A DNA stretch of 56,023 nucleotides from Proteiniphilum sp. (GCA_028709605.1 JAQVWR010000011.1:1-56023), one strand, 5' to 3'; counted from the stretch's first letter, positions 34,657-44,741 are shown. The notes: generated by a model not told the origin, from the sequence alone. Numbers and translations are program-made.

Positions 34657-36411
34657 ATGTATGATATTCACGCGAGACACTTCCTTGCCCTGACTCTTCT
34701 CACCACCTGTATGCTCGCCTGCATGCCGCCCCTGAAGGCCCAAACCTTTCAGGAGTCACCCGCAACCGGACTTACGGAGGGAAACAGGAGGAAGTTCGAT
34801 CATTTTTTTTACGAGGCCCTGAACGCCAAAGTACTGGGCAGGTATGATGAGGCAATGGATCTCTTCCGCTATTGTCATGCGCTCGATTCCACCAATGCCA
34901 ATGTCCTGATGGAACTGGGGACATTTCACAATGTGTTGGGAGAAAAGGATAAAGCCCTCGGATACTTCCAGCAAGCGGTAGCCCGCGATCCGGACAATTA
35001 CTACTACAACATGATGCTCGCGGGTCTGAGCAGGGAGCTGGGCCGAAAACAGGATGTGGTGGATCTCTATGAAGCCATGCTTAGACGCTATCCTGATAAG
35101 CTCGATCTGCTTTACGAACTGGCGGCAGCGTATGCCGACAACGGAGAGCTGCAGCAGGCGGTGGATATGCTGGACCGGCTGGAAAAAAGCACCGGCATCA
35201 CCGAGATGGTCACCCTGAGCAAGTTCCGCTACTACTCCATGATGGAGAAGAAAGAGAAGGCGTTCGATCAGATCCGGCAGATCATCCGTAAGAATCCCTC
35301 CCATCCGGCATATCTGGTACTGATGGGTGATCTGTATATGGAGGACAACCAGCCGGAGCAGGCTTGGAATTATTACGAACAGGCAAATGCCATCGATCCC
35401 GAGTTCCCGGCACTGATCCTTTCCCGGATTAACTATTACGAGAAGAACAACCACAAACAGGCCGCCACGGAAGAACTGCAGAAAGCGATCACCGGAAGTG
35501 CAATGGATGTGGAGTCGAAGCTGCAGCTGCTCACCCGTTATCTCGGCATCCTGCAGCAGGACCAACAGGACCTGAAACAGGCCAACCCGCTCTTTGGGTC
35601 CCTGTTTGAACAGTATCCCAATAACACCCGGTTAAACATGATCTACGGAAACGTACTGCTGCTGCAGAACGACAAAAAAGGGGCGGAGGAACAGTTCGAG
35701 ATATACATCAAAGATCATCCCGATGATCCGTCCGGGTATGAGCAGATCATTCGCATTGCCCTGCCTGATGAGGATATGGAGAAAATCAAGGCGGTCACCG
35801 CCGAAGGGATCCGCCATATTCCGCAGGAGCCGCAGTTCTACTTTTATCTGGGAGCCGCTCACTACCAACAGGAAAACTACGAGGAGGCGCTGCGGGTCTT
35901 TGAAGAGGGACTGAAGCATGCCGTGATCGAGAATCCTTTGCTGGAGTCCGACTTTCATGGTCAGATCGGCGACCTGAACTATTTCCTCGGCAGAAAGGAA
36001 GTCGCCTATGAAAGCTATGAGAAGGCGCTGCAGCTCAATCCGCAAAATCTTCCGGTATTAAACAATTACAGTTATTACCTCTCTCTGGAAAAGAGGAATC
36101 TGGACAAAGCGGAGATGATGAGCAGCATCACCATCAAAGCAGAACCGATGAACCCCACCTATCTGGATACCTACGGATGGATATTATTTGAACAGGGATC
36201 CTATGTCATGGCAAAGATCTATCTTGAGAAAGCCATCGAGTACAGTAAAGAGAGCCCCTCGGCAGAGATGCTGGAACATTACGGTGATCTCCTCAGTACG
36301 ACCGGTGAGAAAGAAAAGGCACTGGAGCAGTGGACCAAAGCAAAGGAGCTGGGCGGCAATGCAAAAAAGCTGGACAGGAAAATAAAAACCATAAGCAACC
36401 AAAAGCGATGA
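34657..36411 (+). CDS. secreted tetratricopeptide-repeat protein
   Basis: 584 residues from ATG 34657. The N-terminus (FLALTLLTTCMLACMPPLKAQ) is a signal peptide; Cys residues within it leave open whether it is a lipoprotein. From about residue 45 to the end there are many TPR-like helix pairs, for example ALDSTNANVLMELGTFHNVLGEKDKALGYF and ALQLNPQNLPVLNNYSYYLSL, and it ends in a basic stretch. The gene order dut, TPR, DUF4292, M23 is familiar in Bacteroidales. TPR arrays usually scaffold other envelope proteins; no partner is shown. The stop overlaps the next gene by 4 nt. Confidence 0.8.
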   Translation: MYDIHARHFLALTLLTTCMLACMPPLKAQTFQESPATGLTEGNRRKFDHFFYEALNAKVLGRYDEAMDLFRYCHALDSTNANVLMELGTFHNVLGEKDKALGYFQQAVARDPDNYYYNMMLAGLSRELGRKQDVVDLYEAMLRRYPDKLDLLYELAAAYADNGELQQAVDMLDRLEKSTGITEMVTLSKFRYYSMMEKKEKAFDQIRQIIRKNPSHPAYLVLMGDLYMEDNQPEQAWNYYEQANAIDPEFPALILSRINYYEKNNHKQAATEELQKAITGSAMDVESKLQLLTRYLGILQQDQQDLKQANPLFGSLFEQYPNNTRLNMIYGNVLLLQNDKKGAEEQFEIYIKDHPDDPSGYEQIIRIALPDEDMEKIKAVTAEGIRHIPQEPQFYFYLGAAHYQQENYEEALRVFEEGLKHAVIENPLLESDFHGQIGDLNYFLGRKEVAYESYEKALQLNPQNLPVLNNYSYYLSLEKRNLDKAEMMSSITIKAEPMNPTYLDTYGWILFEQGSYVMAKIYLEKAIEYSKESPSAEMLEHYGDLLSTTGEKEKALEQWTKAKELGGNAKKLDRKIKTISNQKR

Positions 36412-37256
36412 ACCATTCACGTTACAGGCAGATCCTTCTCTTCTTGATGCTGGCTGCCGTCGTGTTGACGGCCTGTAAATCCCGTCAACAGTATATCAGT
36501 TCCACTGTACCGGTGGAAGACAAATCGTACAATGACCTGTTCCGGGATATTATCACCAGTGAATTTTCATTCCGCACCTTCTCCGCTAAACTGAACCTGA
36601 ACCTGACGACCGGCAAAAAATCGCTCAGCTCCAGGGCCAATATCCGTATTGTGAAGGACAATGCCCTGCAGATATCGCTGCAGCCCCTGTTTGGGGTAGA
36701 GATGTTCCGTCTGTTTATCAATCCTGATACGGTGATCTTGCTCGACAGGATGAACAAACGGTATGTGATGGAACCGATTGCTTCCCTGAAGGAACATTAT
36801 CCGGTGGGGTTCGACTTTTACACCCTGCAGTCTGCATTCACCAATGCGTTGTTTGTCTCGGGTAAAGAGCAGGTGGAGGCGGCCGATTACCGCAGGTTCA
36901 ACTATACCCGTACCTCCGAACAGAACTATTATCTCTCGGCGAAAGATTCCGCATCGGGCATCGATTACGCGTTTACCGTGAACGGTGATGACCGGATCAC
37001 CTTCACCCATCTGCTGCAACCGGAGAAAAAACACTCGTTGCAGTGGGGCTACAACAATTTCGCCGTCCTCAATGAGATCACTTTTCCCCACCGGATGAAC
37101 ATCACCCTGAGTTCCTCATCAAGGAAGGTAGATGCGGAGCTGCTCTTTTCCGATGTGGTCACGGATCTGCCGTTTGCGTTGTCGATCCATGTCCCGAACG
37201 GCTATACGAAAACCTCGATCGATGCAATACTGAAATTCCTCTCTTCGAATCAATGA
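36408..37256 (+). CDS. DUF4292 lipoprotein
   Basis: 282 residues; ATG 36408 overlaps the TPR stop (ATGA). Lipobox LTAC (Cys23). The rest is beta-rich, with RTFSAKLNLNLTTGKKSLSSRANIRIVKDNALQISLQPLFGVEMFRLF, resembling the half-barrel fold of LolA/LolB-type lipid carriers. DUF4292 proteins are widespread in Bacteroidota, and some authors relate them to LolB-like function. The exact role here is not shown. One base separates it from the EnvC-like gene, so they form an operon. Confidence 0.8.
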   Translation: MNHSRYRQILLFLMLAAVVLTACKSRQQYISSTVPVEDKSYNDLFRDIITSEFSFRTFSAKLNLNLTTGKKSLSSRANIRIVKDNALQISLQPLFGVEMFRLFINPDTVILLDRMNKRYVMEPIASLKEHYPVGFDFYTLQSAFTNALFVSGKEQVEAADYRRFNYTRTSEQNYYLSAKDSASGIDYAFTVNGDDRITFTHLLQPEKKHSLQWGYNNFAVLNEITFPHRMNITLSSSSRKVDAELLFSDVVTDLPFALSIHVPNGYTKTSIDAILKFLSSNQ

Positions 37257-37257
37257 A

Positions 37258-38634
37258 ATGAGCATGAGAAAAAATATTGTTCTCATATTCTTCTGCCTCC
37301 TCTTCCCTGTTTCCCTGCTGATGGCGCAGACCCCTCAGATTAAGCGTCTGCAACAACAGCAACAGGTATTGCAGGAAGAGATCCGGAACACGAACCGACT
37401 CTATCTTGACGTAAAAAAACAGACCACCACCATCCTCGACCGGATCAACCTGATCAACAAACAGATTGCCTCCCGCAAAAAGCTGATCACGGTTCAGGGA
37501 GAGGAGATAGCGGCGTTGCGCAGGGAGGAATCGCGGCTGGAGAAGGAGATCGAACGACTGAACAAGGAGCTGGGACAGACGCAGGATAAGTATCTCCATG
37601 CCATCCAGGGCATGCTGAAGCATAACATCCCGCAAAACAAGCTACTCTTTATTCTCTCGGGCAGCTCTTTCGGGGAATCGATCCGCAGGATGCAGTATCT
37701 GAAGGATTATTCCCGCTGGCAGCGGTCGCAGGCTGAAGAGATCAAAAAGCAGAGCAGAGAGATTGCCTACAGGAAAGAGACGTTGAGCCAGGCGAGAGCT
37801 GACAGGGAAAAGGTGCTGGCAGCCCTGCAGCAGGAACAGCAGCAGTTGCAGAAAGAGGAGCAGGTACGCCGGACAGAGGTCTCTGCTGCCAGAGGAAAGG
37901 AGCAGCAACTGCAAAAAACACTCCAGGATAAGCAACGGCGGGTGAACCAGCTGAATGCTCAGATCGAACAGCTGATCGCGGAGGAGGTGGCCCGTCAGGA
38001 GAGAGAAGCGGAAGCCCGCAGAAGGGCGGAAGAGGCGGCCCTGCGGAAGAAGGCGGAAGAGGCGGCAGCGAGGTCCGCACGTCGCAGTGAGAGCAAAGAG
38101 AGAGCAGCGTTGAAGGAAGAGACTGCCCGCAAGGAAGAGGCTGCCTCCGCGAAGAGCGGGGAGCCCGGCCCGAAGATTGAGACCGAAAGAAGCACAGCCA
38201 CAACGGAGAGCTTCCGGCTTTCCAAGAACTTTGTGGCCAACAAAGGCAAGCTGCCGATGCCGGTGACCGGCACCTCATCGATCGTGGGCGGCTTTGGCAC
38301 CAAGAAACACAGCGAATGGAACGTGACCACCAACAGCAATGGTGTTGACATCCAGGCGCAAAAGGGCGCCAGCATCCGGTCGGTGTTCGACGGTGAGGTG
38401 TCGAAGGTGTTCTCTTTCCCCGGCTCCAACACCTGTGTCATTGTGCGTCACGGGGATTATTATACATTCTATGCCAACATATATGATCTTTTTGTGAAGC
38501 AGGGCGACCGGGTGAAAACCGGACAGGCACTGGGACGCATCTATACCGATCCCGACACCGGTATCGCTACCATGCATTTTCAGCTATGGCAGAAAACCAC
38601 CAAGTTGGATCCGGCACCCTGGCTCAGCCGATAA
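37258..38634 (+). CDS. EnvC-like murein hydrolase activator (coiled coil plus degenerate LytM/M23 domain)
   Basis: 458 residues. Signal peptide ending SLLMAQ, long coiled coil (about 25-245), a highly charged Ala/Glu/Arg/Lys region (about 245-300), and a C-terminal LytM domain (340-458). The zinc-binding residues of active M23 peptidases are mostly lost: Ser360 replaces His in the HxGxD motif (Asp364 kept), Asn407 stands where YAH is usual, and Thr438 replaces the first His of HxH (His440 kept). This is the pattern of E. coli EnvC and NlpD, which activate amidases at the division septum instead of cutting peptidoglycan. The amidase partner is not in the window. Confidence 0.85.
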   Translation: MSMRKNIVLIFFCLLFPVSLLMAQTPQIKRLQQQQQVLQEEIRNTNRLYLDVKKQTTTILDRINLINKQIASRKKLITVQGEEIAALRREESRLEKEIERLNKELGQTQDKYLHAIQGMLKHNIPQNKLLFILSGSSFGESIRRMQYLKDYSRWQRSQAEEIKKQSREIAYRKETLSQARADREKVLAALQQEQQQLQKEEQVRRTEVSAARGKEQQLQKTLQDKQRRVNQLNAQIEQLIAEEVARQEREAEARRRAEEAALRKKAEEAAARSARRSESKERAALKEETARKEEAASAKSGEPGPKIETERSTATTESFRLSKNFVANKGKLPMPVTGTSSIVGGFGTKKHSEWNVTTNSNGVDIQAQKGASIRSVFDGEVSKVFSFPGSNTCVIVRHGDYYTFYANIYDLFVKQGDRVKTGQALGRIYTDPDTGIATMHFQLWQKTTKLDPAPWLSR

Positions 38635-38660
38635 AGTACAACCTTTAAAGAACCCATCCG

Positions 38661-39938
38661 ATGTCATTAAAACTCCGCCTCATCATCATGAATTTCCTCC
38701 AGTTTGCTGTCTGGGGGGCCTACCTCACATCCATGTCACGCTACCTGGGACCTGCCGGTCTGGGAGCACATATCGGTCTCTTCTATTCCGTGCAGGGGAT
38801 CGTCTCCATCTTTATGCCCGCCATCATGGGGATCATTGCCGATCGCTGGGTACCGGCACAAAGGCTGCTGGGCGCATCACACCTGCTGGCAGCGGTTTTT
38901 ATGCTCTCCGCCGGGTTGTATGGTCTCCGGACGGGGCCAGATATCTCCTTCCCGGTACTGTTTACCCTCTATACGTTGAGTGTGGCTTTTTACATGCCTA
39001 CGCTGGCGCTCTCCAATTCCGTTGCGTATACTATCCTGGAGAAAGGCGGCATGGATACGGTGCGGTCTTTTCCCCCGATCCGTGTGTTCGGCACCGTGGG
39101 GTTTATCTTCACCATGTGGCTGGTGGACCTGATCGGCTACCAGACTTCCTCTATGCAGTTCGTGGTGAGTGCCCTGATCGGACTGATGCTGGGACTCTAC
39201 TCGTTCACTCTTCCCAACTGTCCTGTCAGCACCGACACCACCGACAAGACCCTGTTCCAGGCCCTCGGGCTGGATGCCTTCAGGCTCTTTAAGCAGCGGA
39301 AGATGGCCCTCTTTTTTATCTTCTCCATGCTGTTGGGGGTCTCCCTACAGATCACCAACGGATTTGCCAATCCCTATATTGCCAGCTTTGAGGCGGATCC
39401 CCTGTTTGCCGATACCTTTGGGGTACAGCACTCGAACATCCTGATCTCTCTTTCACAGATCTCGGAAGCACTCTGTATTTTGATGATCCCTTCCTTCATG
39501 AAACGATACGGCATCAAGCGGGTGATGCTCATCGCCATGCTCGCCTGGGTGATGCGCTTCGGGTTCTTCGGACTGGGCAACCCGGGAAGCGGTGTCTGGC
39601 TGCTGGTCCTCTCCATGCTGGTCTACGGCGTGGCGTTCGACTTCTTCAATGTCTCCGGCTCCCTCTTCGTCGACAAGGAGACTCCCCATGCCATCCGGGC
39701 CAGTGCCCAGGGCCTTTTTATGCTGATGACCAACGGTATCGGAGCCACCCTTGGCACACTGGGAGCACAGAGGGTTGTCAATCAGTTCACCTCCTGGCAG
39801 GAGGTGATGGTGAACGGGCAGGCCAAATCGTTGATGCTAGGCGAATGGCCGTCGGTATGGTTTATTTTTGCCGGCTATGCCCTGGTGGTGACCATTCTCT
39901 TTGGCCTGCTCTTCCGTTCTCCGGTCAGGGAATCATGA
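38661..39938 (+). CDS. nupG: NupG-type nucleoside/proton symporter (MFS, NHS family)
   Basis: 425 residues, 12 hydrophobic helices. Strong likeness to E. coli NupG along the whole length: FLQFAVWGAYLTSM, FPPIRVFGTVGFIFTMW, LGLDAFRLFKQRKMALFFIFSMLLG, QISEALCILMIPSF, AFDFFNVSGSLFVDKE and RASAQGLFMLMTNGIG. It takes up nucleosides across the inner membrane with protons. A uridine phosphorylase gene lies 3 kb away on the other strand, beyond a peptidase gene. It starts 26 nt after the EnvC-like gene, and its last 14 nt overlap the convergent M16 gene. Confidence 0.9.
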   Translation: MSLKLRLIIMNFLQFAVWGAYLTSMSRYLGPAGLGAHIGLFYSVQGIVSIFMPAIMGIIADRWVPAQRLLGASHLLAAVFMLSAGLYGLRTGPDISFPVLFTLYTLSVAFYMPTLALSNSVAYTILEKGGMDTVRSFPPIRVFGTVGFIFTMWLVDLIGYQTSSMQFVVSALIGLMLGLYSFTLPNCPVSTDTTDKTLFQALGLDAFRLFKQRKMALFFIFSMLLGVSLQITNGFANPYIASFEADPLFADTFGVQHSNILISLSQISEALCILMIPSFMKRYGIKRVMLIAMLAWVMRFGFFGLGNPGSGVWLLVLSMLVYGVAFDFFNVSGSLFVDKETPHAIRASAQGLFMLMTNGIGATLGTLGAQRVVNQFTSWQEVMVNGQAKSLMLGEWPSVWFIFAGYALVVTILFGLLFRSPVRES

Positions 39939-42717
39939 TGATAGTCTTTCGATTGCCCTGATTGAGCAGTAACCCCGCGAAATCCCGGATATCCTTCGGC
40001 GTCGTGGCATTGACCGTGTCGATGTAACCGGTATGCATATCTTCTCCGTAGAAATAGAACTGATCCAGGATATTTATCCAGTATTTGTTCTCTTTCAGGT
40101 TCTCGGTGTAGCTCTTGTTCATATATTCCTTCACCTTGATAAAATCGGATTCGCGCGGTCCGTTGGCAGCGATCTCATTCAGTTCGTTGAGAATGATTTG
40201 GTTCAGATGGTCTTTTTTCTCCGGGTCGGTATCGAACATGATCTGGAGGATGGCCTGTCCCTCCGGATAACGGGAGATCGCCCCTGCTGAGGAGACCCCA
40301 TAGGTGCCGCCTTCCTCCTCGCGTACCTTTTCCGTGTAAACAATATCGAGGATCTGATCGAACATGCTCATCAGAATCAGGTTCTTCATGTTCCGCTCCA
40401 TGTTACCGGTAATGCCGTTGAAGACGGAAGCCTTCGGATTTTTCATCTCGCGCCGGAAGATGTTTTCCTTTTTTCCTGCATTGAATGACATCGGTACCTG
40501 TATGAATGCCCCTTTCACCGCCTTACCGGGAAGGGAAGCAAGGTATTGTTCCACGACGGGACGTACTTTCTCCGCATCGATATTCCCCACAAACGTAAAG
40601 ATGAAGCTCCCCGGATTGCGGAACTGTTGTTTGTACATCTCCATGATGCGGTCATAATCGATCCCTTTCAGATCGGAAGCTTTGATCCTGGCCGTGAGCG
40701 GGTTGTCGCCATACATGGCGGCGGTGATGCTGTCGCTGAAGGCCACCATCGGCTCTGCTTCCTGGTTCTTGAGCTGGGTCTCCATGCGCTGCATGAATGA
40801 TTTGAAAGCATCCGCATCTTTGCGGGGTGCGGTGAAATAGAGATACACCAGCTGCAGCATGGTCTCGAAATCCCTGATCGATGAGGAGCCGTTCACATTC
40901 TGTGTGGTCAGGCTGATCCCCGGTCGTGCCGATGCCGTCTTGCCGGCCAGCACTTTCGGCAGGTCGGTGGCACTGAAGTTCCCCACGCCGCCGAGGGTGC
41001 TCACCGAACCCATCAGCCTGCTGCTGACCGGATCCTGTGCCCCGTATTGCGAGTAGCCTCCTACGCTGGTAGCGGTCATCAGGATCTCATCATCCTTAAA
41101 ATCGGTATTCTTCAGGATCACCTTCATGCCGTTCTGCAGGGTCCATACGGTGGCATCCATTGTTTCGTTTCGTTCCTCCTTCACGATCTTGCCGGGTGTG
41201 GGAGGAACAGCTACCAACGGTTCGTCGATCGCCTGTTCCGCATATGCTTCGATCTCTTCTGCCTTCACCGTGCTGAGCACCGAAAGCAACTCCTCCTCCG
41301 ACGGGTAGGTCAGTCCCTCTTTCTCCGGCCCGGTAACCGCGATCACGATGTTCTCATCACTGATCAGCTGCTGTAGGGACATATTGATCGCCTCCACCGG
41401 GATGTTGGGTGCGACGGATTGCATAAACTGATGCTCGAACGCAATGCCTGGGATCGCTTCCCCGTCGGTGAATGCCCGCACATACTCCTGTGAGTAGGAG
41501 GAGTTACGTTGTTTGTCGCGGTTGTTGTACGCGTTCTCTAGATTCTTGAGGATGTTGGTGCGCGCCACCTCATATTCGGAGGCGGTGAAGCCATGTTTTT
41601 TCACCCGTTCCGTCTCGCGGATCATCGCTGCCAGCGCCTTATCGATCTTATCCTCCGCACTTTGTGCGACGACTGTCCATGCATCCTTTGTCTTGGCCAC
41701 GAAATAGTCGCCGTCATAGGCATAGGCCATGGTGAAGGGGGCATCCGGCTTCTGGGTAATCTCTTCGAAACGCTGGTTCATCATGGAGGAAGCTGCGTTT
41801 AGAAAATAAGAAGTGATGTAACCCATTTGTGTGTTCTTCAGCTCTTCCGGTAGCGGGTCATGTTTGAAGAAGAGCATCAGTTGCGTGCTTCTTGCTTCCT
41901 TGTCAGTGGCTGTAGCCACCAGTGGCTCTTTGTTGTCGGGAACGGGGTAGTAAACCCTTTCGGCTCTCTCCGGCTCCAGCGGGATGGGAGAGAAGAGCGC
42001 TTTCACCTTCTGTTCCATTGCTTCGGCATCGAAGTCGCCCACCACGATGATTCCCTGCAGATCGGGACGATACCACTTGTGGTAATAGGCACGGATCTCT
42101 TCCGGCTTGAAATTGTTGATCACATCGATGCTGCCGATCGGCATCCGGTGGGCATACTTGCTGTCGGGATACATCTTCGGCAACAACTGGTCCCACAGCC
42201 GCTGCTGAGCTCCCCCGCGGGTGCGCCACTCTTCGCGGATCACCCCGCGTTCGCTTTCCAGTTCTTTTTCTTCCAGGGCGATGGCATTCGACCAGTCATG
42301 GAGTACCAGCAGGGCCGAATCCATCAGGTGGGTGTTGGAAGTGGGAATGTCGGAGATGAAATAGACCGTTTCATCGAACGAGGTGTAGGCATTGATGTTG
42401 GTGCCGAACTTGATCCCGTTGTCCTGCAGGTAGTTGAGCATGTTTTTGCCGGGGAAGTTTTTGGTGCCATTGAAGGCCATATGTTCCAGAAAGTGAGCCA
42501 GACCCGCCTGGCTGTCTTCTTCCTGCATGGATCCGACCTTCTGGGCGATATAAAAATCGGCTCTGTTTTCCGGTTGTCCGTTGTGCCGGATAAAATAGGT
42601 CAGCCCGTTCTCCAATTTCCCTGTCCTCACGTCCGGATCAACGGGAAGAGGTGGGTTCTGTTGTGCCGTGGCAGCAACCGTTGCGATCAGCAGCAGTAAG
42701 GTGAAAAATTTTCTCAT
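39925..42717 (-). CDS. M16 family zinc metallopeptidase, fused two-half form
   Basis: 930 residues. Signal peptide MRKFFTLLLLIATVAATAQ. The N-terminal half has the inverted zinc motif HFLEH (75-79) within GLAHFLEHMAFNGTKNF, plus a downstream Glu in ELESERGVIREEWR. The C-terminal half (from about 500) is the inactive partner domain with SVGGYSQYG and RNPGSFIFTFVGNID. This is a pitrilysin-like periplasmic or surface peptidase of a kind common in Bacteroidota. Its substrate is unknown. It is convergent with the nupG-like gene (14-nt overlap) and lies 133 nt after udp, beyond a hairpin. Confidence 0.9.
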   Translation of the reverse strand: MRKFFTLLLLIATVAATAQQNPPLPVDPDVRTGKLENGLTYFIRHNGQPENRADFYIAQKVGSMQEEDSQAGLAHFLEHMAFNGTKNFPGKNMLNYLQDNGIKFGTNINAYTSFDETVYFISDIPTSNTHLMDSALLVLHDWSNAIALEEKELESERGVIREEWRTRGGAQQRLWDQLLPKMYPDSKYAHRMPIGSIDVINNFKPEEIRAYYHKWYRPDLQGIIVVGDFDAEAMEQKVKALFSPIPLEPERAERVYYPVPDNKEPLVATATDKEARSTQLMLFFKHDPLPEELKNTQMGYITSYFLNAASSMMNQRFEEITQKPDAPFTMAYAYDGDYFVAKTKDAWTVVAQSAEDKIDKALAAMIRETERVKKHGFTASEYEVARTNILKNLENAYNNRDKQRNSSYSQEYVRAFTDGEAIPGIAFEHQFMQSVAPNIPVEAINMSLQQLISDENIVIAVTGPEKEGLTYPSEEELLSVLSTVKAEEIEAYAEQAIDEPLVAVPPTPGKIVKEERNETMDATVWTLQNGMKVILKNTDFKDDEILMTATSVGGYSQYGAQDPVSSRLMGSVSTLGGVGNFSATDLPKVLAGKTASARPGISLTTQNVNGSSSIRDFETMLQLVYLYFTAPRKDADAFKSFMQRMETQLKNQEAEPMVAFSDSITAAMYGDNPLTARIKASDLKGIDYDRIMEMYKQQFRNPGSFIFTFVGNIDAEKVRPVVEQYLASLPGKAVKGAFIQVPMSFNAGKKENIFRREMKNPKASVFNGITGNMERNMKNLILMSMFDQILDIVYTEKVREEEGGTYGVSSAGAISRYPEGQAILQIMFDTDPEKKDHLNQIILNELNEIAANGPRESDFIKVKEYMNKSYTENLKENKYWINILDQFYFYGEDMHTGYIDTVNATTPKDIRDFAGLLLNQGNRKTIIMIP

Positions 42718-42799
42718 GACAATGGTTTAATGAATGAAATGATTCTTGTGAATAGGTACAACGCACGATGGTTGTGTATGAATAAATAGTCAAGTCAAT

Positions 42800-42834
42800 A
42801 GGAACCTTCCGCATGCTACAATTGCGAGGTTCCT
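42800..42834 (-). terminator. hairpin after uridine phosphorylase, terminator-like
   Basis: The arms AGGAACCT and AGGTTCCT pair perfectly, with an inner CGCA/TGCG stem separated by a 2-nt bulge and a 9-nt loop. It lies 17 nt past the udp stop on the minus strand. The sequence after it is AT-rich but not a pure T-run, so it may be a pause or processing site rather than a strong terminator. Confidence 0.45.
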
Positions 42835-42850
42835 TCACTCAACGGAACAG

Positions 42851-43717
42851 TTACAGGCGGTCCAGTACGATCCGGATCAGTTCTTCGGTCGAACCCTGGT
42901 AATTGGCATTCGACTCCAGTGCCACACGGTTGGCGATGATGGCACATACCGTCATGGCTTTGTGCCCCATCAGCTTGCTCAGACCGGCAATGGCGGAGCT
43001 CTCCATCTCGTAGTTGGTGATGCAGTATTCTCCAAAGCGGAACGATTCGATCTTCGCATTCAGGTCGGGATCCGCCAGCGGAAGCCGTACATGGCGACCC
43101 TGCGGCCCGTAAAAGCCGATGGCCGAGATGGTTACCCCGCGAATCATGTCGTGCCCGATGCGGTCCACCAGCTCCTCATCGGCACTGACTACATAGGGAG
43201 AACAGTGAAAGGGCGACCAGTTCACATGCTTCTGGAAAGCATCTTCGAAATCCTCCTCCCGGATGTTTCGGGAGTTCGCATAATAGTGGATCAGTCCGTC
43301 AAAGCCGATCGACTTCTCCGAGACCACATACGATCCTACGGGACAGTGAGGCTGCATGCCGCCGGAGGTGCCCACACGCACCATGGTCAGTTGCCGGAAG
43401 TCCTCCTTCACCATACGGGTGTTGAAATCCACATTGGCCAGCGCATCCAGCTCTGTCAGCACGATGTCGATGTTGTCGGTGCCGATGCCGTGGGAGAGCG
43501 CCGTGATGCGTTTCCCTTTGTAGATGCCGGTGACGGTGTGAAACTCACGACTGGTCACATCACACTCAATGTGGTCGAAGAAGCCTGCGGTCATGGTCAC
43601 CCGGTCGGGATCACCCATCATCACGATCTTGTCCGCCAGCTGTTCCGGCCGTATATGCAAATGAAACGCACTTCCATCGGAGTTGATGATCAGCTCCGAT
43701 TCAGGGATGATTCTCAT
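42851..43717 (-). CDS. udp: uridine phosphorylase family nucleoside phosphorylase
   Basis: 288 residues. PNP/UDP family: MMGDPDRV (phosphate-binding), ALSHGIGTDNIDIVLTEL, VRVGTSGGMQPHCPVGSYVVS and NYEMESSAIAGLSKLMGH with the ribose-binding Met-Glu. The Bacteroidota branch is a little longer than E. coli Udp (253). It splits uridine (or a related nucleoside) with phosphate to uracil and ribose-1-phosphate in the cytoplasm. It starts 37 nt after floA, so it is probably co-transcribed. With the NupG-type transporter nearby it makes a nucleoside salvage pair, although the two are not in one operon. Confidence 0.88.
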   Translation of the reverse strand: MRIIPESELIINSDGSAFHLHIRPEQLADKIVMMGDPDRVTMTAGFFDHIECDVTSREFHTVTGIYKGKRITALSHGIGTDNIDIVLTELDALANVDFNTRMVKEDFRQLTMVRVGTSGGMQPHCPVGSYVVSEKSIGFDGLIHYYANSRNIREEDFEDAFQKHVNWSPFHCSPYVVSADEELVDRIGHDMIRGVTISAIGFYGPQGRHVRLPLADPDLNAKIESFRFGEYCITNYEMESSAIAGLSKLMGHKAMTVCAIIANRVALESNANYQGSTEELIRIVLDRL

Positions 43718-43754
43718 AATAATGTTTTAAATGAATGGTTCTGTCAAATGATAA

Positions 43755-44741
43755 TTATTTTTTATTGTTGCCTCCGCTCAGTGGCTTGGCAATCGAATCG
43801 CGCATGTCGGTGTCGGCCTTGATGTTCTCCATCCGGTAATAATCCATGATTCCCAGGTTCCCGTTGCGGAACGCTTCGGCCATGGCGATCGGCACCTCTG
43901 CCTCTGCCTCAATCACTTTTGCCCGTGCCTCCTGTGCCTTTGCCTTCATCTCCTGCTCCAGGGCGATAGCCATCGCACGCCGTTCCTCCGCCCGGGCCTG
44001 GGCGATGTTCTTGTCGGCTTGTGCCTGATCCATCTGCAACACCGCTCCGATGTTCTTGCCTATGTCGATGTCGGCGATATCAATCGAGAGGATCTCGAAG
44101 GCGGTGCCGGCATCCAGCCCTTTCTTCAGTACCAGCTTGGAGATCGAGTCGGGGTTCTCCAGCACCGACTTGTGGGAGACGGCTGAACCGATGGAGGAGA
44201 CAATGCCCTCGCCCACGCGGGCCAGGATGGTCTCTTCACCGGCACCTCCCACCAGCTGCTTGATGTTGGCCCGTACCGTCACCCGTGCTTTGGCGATCAG
44301 CTGTATGCCGTCGATGGCCACTGCGGTCACCGGCGGGGTGTCAATCACCTTCGGGTTTACCGACATCTGGACCGCCTGCAGCACATCGCGGCCGGCCAGG
44401 TCGATGGCGGTGGCCATCTGGAAGGAGAGGTCGATATTGGCTTTGGAGGCGGAGACCAGTGCATGTACCACCTTTTCCACATTTCCTCCGGCAAGATAAT
44501 GCGCCTCTAAGTTGTCGCGGGTCACATTTTTCAGCCCGGCCTTGTGCGCTTCGATCATCGCATAGACGATGGTATGGGGCGGTACACGGCGCAACCGCAT
44601 CAGAAAGAGCTGTACCAGTGAGATATGCACACCGGCCGACAGGGCATTGATCCAGAGGAAAAAGGGAACATAATGAAAGAAGATCATCAGAAAGATGATG
44701 ATGACGGCAATCGTAAAAATTAAGGGAAAAGATAGATCCAT
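43755..44741 (-). CDS. floA: flotillin-like protein FloA
   Basis: 328 residues from ATG 44741, matching the 331 of Bacillus FloA. The short N-terminal hydrophobic hairpin (about 5-45) is followed by the SPFH-like core: [82 protein letters not shown] as blocks. An Ala/Glu-rich coiled coil with repeated EA pairs runs from about 235 to 290. FloA builds ordered lipid microdomains. It follows an NfeD gene by 74 nt, the usual partner. Confidence 0.93.
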   Translation of the reverse strand: MDLSFPLIFTIAVIIIFLMIFFHYVPFFLWINALSAGVHISLVQLFLMRLRRVPPHTIVYAMIEAHKAGLKNVTRDNLEAHYLAGGNVEKVVHALVSASKANIDLSFQMATAIDLAGRDVLQAVQMSVNPKVIDTPPVTAVAIDGIQLIAKARVTVRANIKQLVGGAGEETILARVGEGIVSSIGSAVSHKSVLENPDSISKLVLKKGLDAGTAFEILSIDIADIDIGKNIGAVLQMDQAQADKNIAQARAEERRAMAIALEQEMKAKAQEARAKVIEAEAEVPIAMAEAFRNGNLGIMDYYRMENIKADTDMRDSIAKPLSGGNNKK

